Shown here in pieces: positions 36,650 through 40,950 of a stretch of 40,950 nucleotides of DNA. The stretch is taken from positions 1-40,950 of IMG/VR virus record IMGVR_UViG_3300022818_000019. One strand, given 5' to 3'. The DNA is from a virus. A program made the position numbers and the translations under genes. A model generated the notes under the pieces. The model was not told the DNA's origin and made no database searches. It saw nothing but the letters and a program-made list of their open reading frames with translations. Every line of letters starts with the position of its first letter. Position 1 is the first letter of the stretch.

Positions 36650-37358
36650 TGAATGGATCTCCTTCTATTCCGCCTTGAATTACATTACTTCCGTCATTCT
36701 CGTTTATCTCACTTGCGGCCATATTAGCAATATCTTCTAAGTGTCTGTCAAAATCATTCTCAATTTGTCGTGAAGCTGAGTAATCTTCATTGACTCTTTG
36801 AATTGTTTTAGCTTGGACATAATCTGTAATCGCCCAGATAAAACGATAAGGAATATTAACAACGTCTGCTCCGTCTGTATATTGAGGAATTTTCCTGACA
36901 TATCTGACATAAGCTATAGCTCCTGCTTCCGGAGGTACTGGAATAATACCTATGTTATCCCCTGATTGATAATAAAGTGGCGCTGCTTTAGATTGATAAG
37001 TAGTTGAGACGTTAGCTTTATTTCCCCATTTAGAAGGACTACTTAGTTTAGTAGCGGTGTTCCTAGTGTCTTCCGTTGCTCCGTATAGAACTTCTACATC
37101 TATGAATGAAAGGAAATCTTCAAGTGAAGTAAATATATTATGTTCTAAAGTACTTTGTGTTAGTGAAATTGTCCCATTAGCTCCGAAGAATTTTTCCTTA
37201 GCATCCTGCCCTAAAGCGATAATTGATTGATAAATTCTCCCCGCTGCACTTGAAATAATCGGTAAATAGAAGGATACATCTAAATTAGGAGAGGTTAGTC
37301 TTGCCTCCACATCAGCGATTATATCGTTTATTGTAACATCAGGATTAAAGGAACTCAT
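36642..37358 (-). CDS. Head-tail adaptor (connector) protein, 238 aa
   Basis: ATG at 37358. Its features are typical of gp4/gp16-like adaptors: INDIIADVEARLTSPNLDVSFYLPIISSAAGRIYQSII (about 11-48) as a helical start, an SLEDFLSFIDVEVLYGA beta region, KWGNKANVSTTYQSKAAPLYYQSGDNIGIIPVP and VRYVRKIPQYTDG, then a helical C-terminus (WAITDYVQAKTIQRVNED). It would bind the portal ring and receive the tail hub. The TACGCT-class promoter element precedes it. Assignment is by pattern and gene order. Confidence 0.7.
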   Translation of the reverse strand: MSSFNPDVTINDIIADVEARLTSPNLDVSFYLPIISSAAGRIYQSIIALGQDAKEKFFGANGTISLTQSTLEHNIFTSLEDFLSFIDVEVLYGATEDTRNTATKLSSPSKWGNKANVSTTYQSKAAPLYYQSGDNIGIIPVPPEAGAIAYVRYVRKIPQYTDGADVVNIPYRFIWAITDYVQAKTIQRVNEDYSASRQIENDFDRHLEDIANMAASEINENDGSNVIQGGIEGDPFND

Positions 37359-37365
37359 TAATTAA

Positions 37366-37393
37366 AGCGTATCAAGTTAGGGGTAAAATGCAA
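37366..37393 (-). promoter_or_regulatory. Shared promoter-like element, second copy
   Basis: Minus strand: TTGCAT (37393-37388), 16-nt spacer, TACGCT (37371-37366), 7 nt, ATG (37358). The core is identical to that at 6491-6505 with the same spacings. Confidence 0.5.
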
Positions 37394-37396
37394 GTG

Positions 37397-37741
37397 CTAC
37401 TTAGTGATTATCCTGAGGGTTTTGGAGGGGTTCTGCGCTGGGGTTGAAACAAATCTTATAAATCTAAGAGGAGCTAGGGCTGCTGCGTGTGCTGCTGTTG
37501 GAACTACAACTCTGTTTTGTGCTACTGTGATAGCAATTTGATTCCCTGCACTGTCATAGACATCATCCCAATCAAGAGTTGATTCGTTTTGAGTTCTGCT
37601 TTCTTCCGCTTTGCATTGAATATTAAGAACTGTTCCGGTCCATGCTTCTGGCATTTCAATAGCTACTAAACTATCTTCTCCTAAATCAATATCTGAGGAT
37701 GTTGCTTGGTTTGCGTTAATGTATGCACTTATAACTGACAT
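37397..37741 (-). CDS. Small beta-rich virion or connector protein, 114 aa
   Basis: ATG at 37741. A beta-sandwich-like composition with ISAYINANQATSSDIDLGEDSLVAIEMPEAW at the start and LAPLRFIRFVSTPAQNPSKTLRIITK at the end. Found between the adaptor and a glycosyltransferase, it could be a head decoration or neck protein. No family is recognised. A promoter (37748-37775) ends 6 nt before its ATG. Confidence 0.75.
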   Translation of the reverse strand: MSVISAYINANQATSSDIDLGEDSLVAIEMPEAWTGTVLNIQCKAEESRTQNESTLDWDDVYDSAGNQIAITVAQNRVVVPTAAHAAALAPLRFIRFVSTPAQNPSKTLRIITK

Positions 37742-37747
37742 AATTTA

Positions 37748-37775
37748 ATATTACTAGTTCTAATCTATCTGTCAA
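37748..37775 (-). promoter_or_regulatory. Promoter abutting ATG, with palindrome over its -35
   Basis: Minus strand: TTGACA (37775-37770), 16-nt spacer, TAATAT (37753-37748), 6 nt to the ATG at 37741. The inverted repeat TCAAGTcatACTTGA (37772-37786) overlaps the -35, suggesting an operator. Confidence 0.55.
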
Positions 37776-37776
37776 G

Positions 37777-38472
37777 TCATACTTGAACAATGTTATGCAC
37801 ACCAGAATTATTATGTTCTTCACCTAAAGATAAAAGTTTAAAATGATGAGCCTTAAATCCCTCTACACATTCAATCTTAAATCCTTTTTGTCTAGCTCTA
37901 GTGAACAAATCAACGTCTTGTCCGCCATATCCATAGGGTTCTTTCACTTTCTCAAACTTCATCGTTAAGGGATTGTATTTATCATGCGGTTCAATCAACT
38001 CATAGTCAGTCACTAATCTGCCATTTATTAATCTTTTTTTATTAATCTTATATCTATTGTCTATCGTAAAATACGGAGTACCTAAGGATTCAAAGACCTC
38101 TCTTTTGATACAAGTTGCGCCAAGTCCACACCATAAAATCTCTCCGGCTTCGTTGTAGTGAATGATTCCATGAGGAGAACCATTCTTATCGTTATACTGC
38201 AAGGTACTTATGGGGCTTTGTGATGACACTAGAGCCACTATAGCCTGCGGTTCTATATACATGTCCTCTTCAATAAATAAGATGCGTTCTACAGCCTTAT
38301 TTTGTAAAGCAGTTTCTACTAAATAATTAAAACAATCAGGAATTGGGAGGTCTTTAGTTGAATAAAACTCCGTCCCTATACCGATTTTGTTTAATGCTTG
38401 CATCCCCTCAATAATTGACTTGACTGTTATGGCGTAGATAAGACCTCGGCTCGGAGTGCATATTGAAATCAT
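37777..38472 (-). CDS. Glycosyltransferase (GT-A fold), 231 aa
   Basis: SICTPSRGLIYAITVKSIIEGM start (about 3-24), TEFYSTKDLPIPDCFNYLVETA (about 36-57), then RILFIEEDMYIEPQAI (about 64-79) with the acidic metal site. GAtCIKREVFESLG and YGYGGQDVDLFTRARQKGFKIEC (about 176-198) is the acceptor-side motif with Gln-Asp-Asp-like residues. It is placed inside the capsid/tail block, separately from the glycan operon, so virion glycosylation is a plausible role. It overlaps the zinc-ribbon gene by 4 nt. Confidence 0.85.
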   Translation of the reverse strand: MISICTPSRGLIYAITVKSIIEGMQALNKIGIGTEFYSTKDLPIPDCFNYLVETALQNKAVERILFIEEDMYIEPQAIVALVSSQSPISTLQYNDKNGSPHGIIHYNEAGEILWCGLGATCIKREVFESLGTPYFTIDNRYKINKKRLINGRLVTDYELIEPHDKYNPLTMKFEKVKEPYGYGGQDVDLFTRARQKGFKIECVEGFKAHHFKLLSLGEEHNNSGVHNIVQV

Positions 38473-38789
38473 ACTGGTATATCTCCAAATTCTTCTATTA
38501 TTCCTTGTTCATCTCTTAAAGTTACTTTCTTTGTCTTTTCAAACTGCCCGCCATTGGTTACTTGTCTAAGTCCTATCTCGTAGGCATGTCTTTGCCCTGA
38601 TTCATCCTCATACCAACGCTTTTTAGTAGCTGAATACCAGTCTAAAGTCTCACCACTATAATTTCTGTCATAAACTATGTGTTCACAAATCTTACACTTC
38701 TCTACTACACTTGGGGTTACTCTTCTATTCTCAAATCCACACCGAGGACATTTCATTATTCTTTTACGATTGATACCATCACAGACCAT
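38469..38789 (-). CDS. Zinc-ribbon protein, 106 aa
   Basis: ATG at 38789 is supported by an extended -10 box ending 6 nt upstream; the ATG at 38756 (MKCPRCGF) is an alternative. MKCPRCGFENRR and EKCKICEHIVYD form a four-Cys zinc ribbon (about 14-38). The rest is charged with YSATKKRWYEDESGQ and VTLRDEQGI segments. Resembles small phage proteins next to the coat gene. Function unknown; possibly regulatory. Confidence 0.75.
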   Translation of the reverse strand: MVCDGINRKRIMKCPRCGFENRRVTPSVVEKCKICEHIVYDRNYSGETLDWYSATKKRWYEDESGQRHAYEIGLRQVTNGGQFEKTKKVTLRDEQGIIEEFGDIPV

Positions 38790-38795
38790 AAATTA

Positions 38796-38804
38796 ATTAT
38801 AGCA
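38796..38804 (-). promoter_or_regulatory. Extended -10 promoter overlapping the LAGLIDADG stop
   Basis: Minus strand TGCTATAAT (TGn plus TATAAT), 6 nt to the ATG at 38789. It overlaps the LAGLIDADG stop codon at 38797, so the mobile gene ends exactly at the next gene's promoter. Confidence 0.55.
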
Positions 38805-39471
38805 CCTTTTTATTCCAAGCATTATTACCTCTATAATACTTCTTCAAGGCTATAGAATTAGCTTTACCTATTTTACGTTTATGTTCTTCTGATAGTTTTC
38901 TTCCCGTAGTCCACGGAATGCCACCTTTTTTAAAAGTACCAGCATGAATCTGCCCCTTATGAGCAATAGAAAGTTTTAAACGGTGCTCTTCTGATAAAAA
39001 ATATCCTTTTTTTAAATCTTTTAATGCTTTTTCTCTCAAAACAACATTATCTGGAATATCAATACTATGATGTAATGCTTTCAGCCTATCAAAAAGTAAA
39101 ACTCTATACGCAAATATATTGTCGCTTATTCTATTGGACTTAGACACAAAGGTTCTAAAATCCATTGCTATTTCTGCTTCTCCTTTTTTGCCAATTAAAT
39201 ATGGGGATATGTCTGAAAGAAACTTAAATGCTTTTTCATTTTCTACTCTCCAATGAATAGTAGCTCTATGCTTATCTGTTCTTGCTTTCCTATTATATAG
39301 ATAACCTCCCCAAATTAACTGAGCCTTCTTAAGAATCTCAAATTTATCTACCATTTGAATATTTACCTGCATACGAAGATATTTAGGGGATTTATTAACA
39401 TTAGAATTACCGATTTGAATTGAACCTTCGCCATCTATTAATCCTGCGAAATAAGCGTAAGTAGTCTTCAT
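38797..39471 (-). CDS. LAGLIDADG homing endonuclease with NUMOD3 repeats, 224 aa
   Basis: The N-terminal motif YFAGLIDGEGSIQIG (about 7-21) is the LAGLIDADG helix and metal-binding turn. VNIQMVDKFEILKKAQLIWGGYLY and WRVENEKAFKFLSDISPYLIGKK (about 74-96) match the single-chain fold. The C-terminal 75 residues hold NUMOD3-type segments (LSEEHRLKLSIAHKGQ and KLSEEHKRKIGKANS). Inserted between the coat gene and the zinc-ribbon gene, same direction. A hairpin (39476-39510) lies just before its ATG. Confidence 0.92.
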   Translation of the reverse strand: MKTTYAYFAGLIDGEGSIQIGNSNVNKSPKYLRMQVNIQMVDKFEILKKAQLIWGGYLYNRKARTDKHRATIHWRVENEKAFKFLSDISPYLIGKKGEAEIAMDFRTFVSKSNRISDNIFAYRVLLFDRLKALHHSIDIPDNVVLREKALKDLKKGYFLSEEHRLKLSIAHKGQIHAGTFKKGGIPWTTGRKLSEEHKRKIGKANSIALKKYYRGNNAWNKKVL

Positions 39472-39475
39472 AAAT

Positions 39476-39510
39476 ATATACAGGCTTTGATATTATCTCC
39501 GCCTGTATAT
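39476..39510 (-). repeat. Hairpin upstream of the LAGLIDADG gene
   Basis: A perfect 10-bp inverted repeat, ATATACAGGC / GCCTGTATAT, with a 15-nt loop that contains GGAG. It lies 4 nt before the ATG. An inverted repeat TGACAA-GT-TTGTCA (39525-39538) lies just upstream over a TTGACA box. The hairpin could be an attenuator or mRNA-processing site between coat and endonuclease. Confidence 0.55.
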
Positions 39511-39564
39511 AGAGTATCATTTTCTGACAAGTTTGTCAAGTTATCTCAATACTCTTGAGGCTAA

Positions 39565-40470
39565 CTATTCATCGTCTGAACGAAAATCCACAGCGAAGTC
39601 GTCCCTAAATTCAGCAAAACCCCAGATTGCGTCTGTGGTTGCCAAAGTACCGAGATACTCCTGCTTGTACTGGAATTGCATTCTTGCTTTTTGCTGCATA
39701 GCTAAAGCAAATGCTTCTCTTTGGAATAACAGATTGTGTACAATATCTGATGTTCCGGACTCTTCTACTAAATTAGTAGACATATAAACTTCAATGCCTC
39801 CGTAAAGGATACCAATGAAGCCGTTAGGACCGATTCGTCTAACTGGTTGTCCACCAATTCCACCTGCACCACCTGAAGGTGTAGGAGTAAATCCTAAGCT
39901 GTCCCATCGTGAAAACTTATCAATAAGTCTCAAATGAGCCAAGCCTGCTGGTTTGATTACAAAATACCTATCTGTTTGAGGAGCATTCGCATCATCAAGA
40001 TACTGAATGGCTCTAACTATATTTGCATCTGTAATGTCGGTTGTAGAATTTCCGACTGTTTGAGATAGACCTGAATATAACCCTGCTATATCACTATCAA
40101 TTTTTGAACCGATAGCGTAGCCAGCTTTAGGAGAATAATCTTCTAAAACCTTGTACTTAGAGGCTGCTTTCAATCTATCTTCAACCAAATAGGAAGCTTC
40201 AAAATGACGGTTTATGTTCATTGTGAACTCTCCCTCTGTTGGAGCATTAAGCGTTACTTGCGTATTCGCTGCTTTTGCATATGCCGTTAAGTTTGAAACT
40301 TTTGGTACATGTAAAACATCTCCACCATCTTGGACATCAGCGTCAAACCTCTTAACGAGATTTGCTAATACTAATGTTGATTCAGTTGCTTTTTGAGTCT
40401 CTCGACTCCACACTTCCGGAATAAAAACATCTCCGGTAGTTATTGTTTGTTGGTTTGTTCCTAGTGCCAT
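39565..40470 (-). CDS. Major capsid (coat) protein, 301 aa
   Basis: ATG at 40470 with an AGAAGGCG ribosome site. FIPEVWSRETQKATESTLVLANLVKR (about 17-42) and the DVLHVPKVSNLTAYAKAANTQV segment, followed by INRHFEASYLVEDRLKAASKY (about 85-106) and ADNAPQTDRYFVIKPAGLAHL-like beta regions (about 150-170), are characteristic of the P22-like/HK97-fold coat family in short-tailed phages. There is no N-terminal delta domain, and a separate scaffold is encoded upstream. It is expected to be the most abundant protein. Confidence 0.9.
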   Translation of the reverse strand: MALGTNQQTITTGDVFIPEVWSRETQKATESTLVLANLVKRFDADVQDGGDVLHVPKVSNLTAYAKAANTQVTLNAPTEGEFTMNINRHFEASYLVEDRLKAASKYKVLEDYSPKAGYAIGSKIDSDIAGLYSGLSQTVGNSTTDITDANIVRAIQYLDDANAPQTDRYFVIKPAGLAHLRLIDKFSRWDSLGFTPTPSGGAGGIGGQPVRRIGPNGFIGILYGGIEVYMSTNLVEESGTSDIVHNLLFQREAFALAMQQKARMQFQYKQEYLGTLATTDAIWGFAEFRDDFAVDFRSDDE

Positions 40471-40533
40471 AATAAATCGCCTTCTTTCTGATGCCTAGAT
40501 TAATTTGTAGTCCTATGAACGATGACAAAGAAG

Positions 40534-40950
40534 TTATTTGGGTTTGATTGCGGTTAAAAGTCCTGTTCTATATTTATCGTAGTCTGCATCTGACATATTC
40601 TTTATGTCTTCCCTAGAGAATCTTTTAGTAACTGTTTGTTCTCCTCCGCTAGTTGGCTTCTCAAGTTCAGGAGCTTTAGGAGCATTTGATAACTTTTTAG
40701 CGTTAGCTTCAACTATTGCATCAAAGTTCATTTCTCTATAAGCTGCCTCATAGTTATCGCCTAAGCCATTCTTCTTAGCGAAGGTTACTACTTCTACTCC
40801 GTTAAAAGCCGGAAGGTTATTCTTGCCATCATACTTTTCAGATAACTTCCTCAAATTATCAGCGTTTTTGGTAACTCTTAAATCATCCTGTCTTACAAAC
40901 CCTCTTGCAGTTAGATTCTTTTCAATCTTTTCAAGACTGATTCTTTCTTC
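40534..40950 (-). CDS. Capsid scaffolding protein, C-terminal part (continues from 1-355)
   Basis: The stop at 40534 ends the frame that starts at 355 on the other side of the join. This C-terminal half has DNLRKLSEKYDGKNNLPAFNGVEVV, then an Ala/Lys/Glu-rich helix and a basic tail, TKRFSREDIKNMSDADYDKY with GLLTAIKPK. Basic C-terminal helices are what many scaffolds use to bind coat. It precedes the coat start by 63 bp. Bases 40860-40950 duplicate 1-91. Confidence 0.75.
   Translation of the reverse strand, partial: EERISLEKIEKNLTARGFVRQDDLRVTKNADNLRKLSEKYDGKNNLPAFNGVEVVTFAKKNGLGDNYEAAYREMNFDAIVEANAKKLSNAPKAPELEKPTSGGEQTVTKRFSREDIKNMSDADYDKYRTGLLTAIKPK
40860..40950. repeat. Terminal direct repeat, right copy
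   Basis: Identical to bases 1-91; see the left copy. One of the two should be removed to obtain the 40,859-bp unit. Confidence 0.95.

Noticed and set aside
1-40950. tRNA genes, CRISPR arrays, integrase or repressor
   Set aside because: I looked for cloverleaf ends, regularly spaced repeats and tyrosine/serine recombinase or CI-like motifs and saw none. A tRNA-scan program could settle the first point.

Overview
This window is a complete, circularly permuted or circularised genome of a tailed bacteriophage. The first 91 bases recur exactly as the last 91 (1-91 = 40860-40950). Joining the ends at that overlap gives 40,859 bp and restores one uninterrupted 226-codon scaffolding gene across the join. 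The DNA is AT-rich, coding is very dense with many ATGA overlaps, and TGA is used as a normal stop. There is no recognisable tape measure or major tail-tube protein. There is a portal, a head-tail adaptor, a tail hub and a giant 1,467-residue candidate ejection protein, so a short-tailed (podovirus-like) particle is the most likely reading. I recognise no integrase, repressor, DNA polymerase, RNA polymerase or tRNA. Replication probably relies on the host plus a lambda O-like initiator. The host cannot be fixed from the sequence. A secreted murein hydrolase at 20678-21154 resembles, from memory, proteins common in Patescibacteria (CPR), so that group is a candidate host at low confidence.

Layout. 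Nearly everything is on the minus strand, read from about 9070 down through the join to about 14.8 kb. Packaging and head genes come first: small terminase (9070), large terminase (8660, interrupted by an intein), a membrane protein, portal (6121), two virion/tail proteins (4263, 2235), three small proteins, scaffold (355, across the join) and coat (40470). Next come a zinc-ribbon protein, a glycosyltransferase, connector and tail proteins (38.8-35 kb), a C1q-like protein, two small virion proteins and the giant ejection protein (32-27.7 kb). The lysis region follows (27.7-25.8 kb: CHAP endolysin, coiled-coil and membrane proteins, holin-like protein). Then come a phosphoesterase and the replication initiator with its internal iteron origin (25.7-23 kb). 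About 6 kb of very small genes follow, many encoding zinc-ribbon or single-pass membrane microproteins.

The main plus-strand block is a ten-gene glycan operon (9173-14780): three glycosyltransferases, a CDP-paratose-2-epimerase-like enzyme, three methyltransferases and three small proteins. Two more glycosyltransferases lie on the minus strand. These genes could build or modify a sugar on the virion or the host surface.

Mobile elements are plentiful: the terminase intein, two free-standing HNH genes, one LAGLIDADG gene and a NinG-like HNH protein. The most unusual locus is the intein. Its HNH endonuclease is encoded in a different reading frame from the terminase/intein frame, and that frame stays open underneath it. 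A second genome-wide pattern is a set of promoter-like boxes ending only 6-10 nt before start codons, which predicts leaderless mRNAs.
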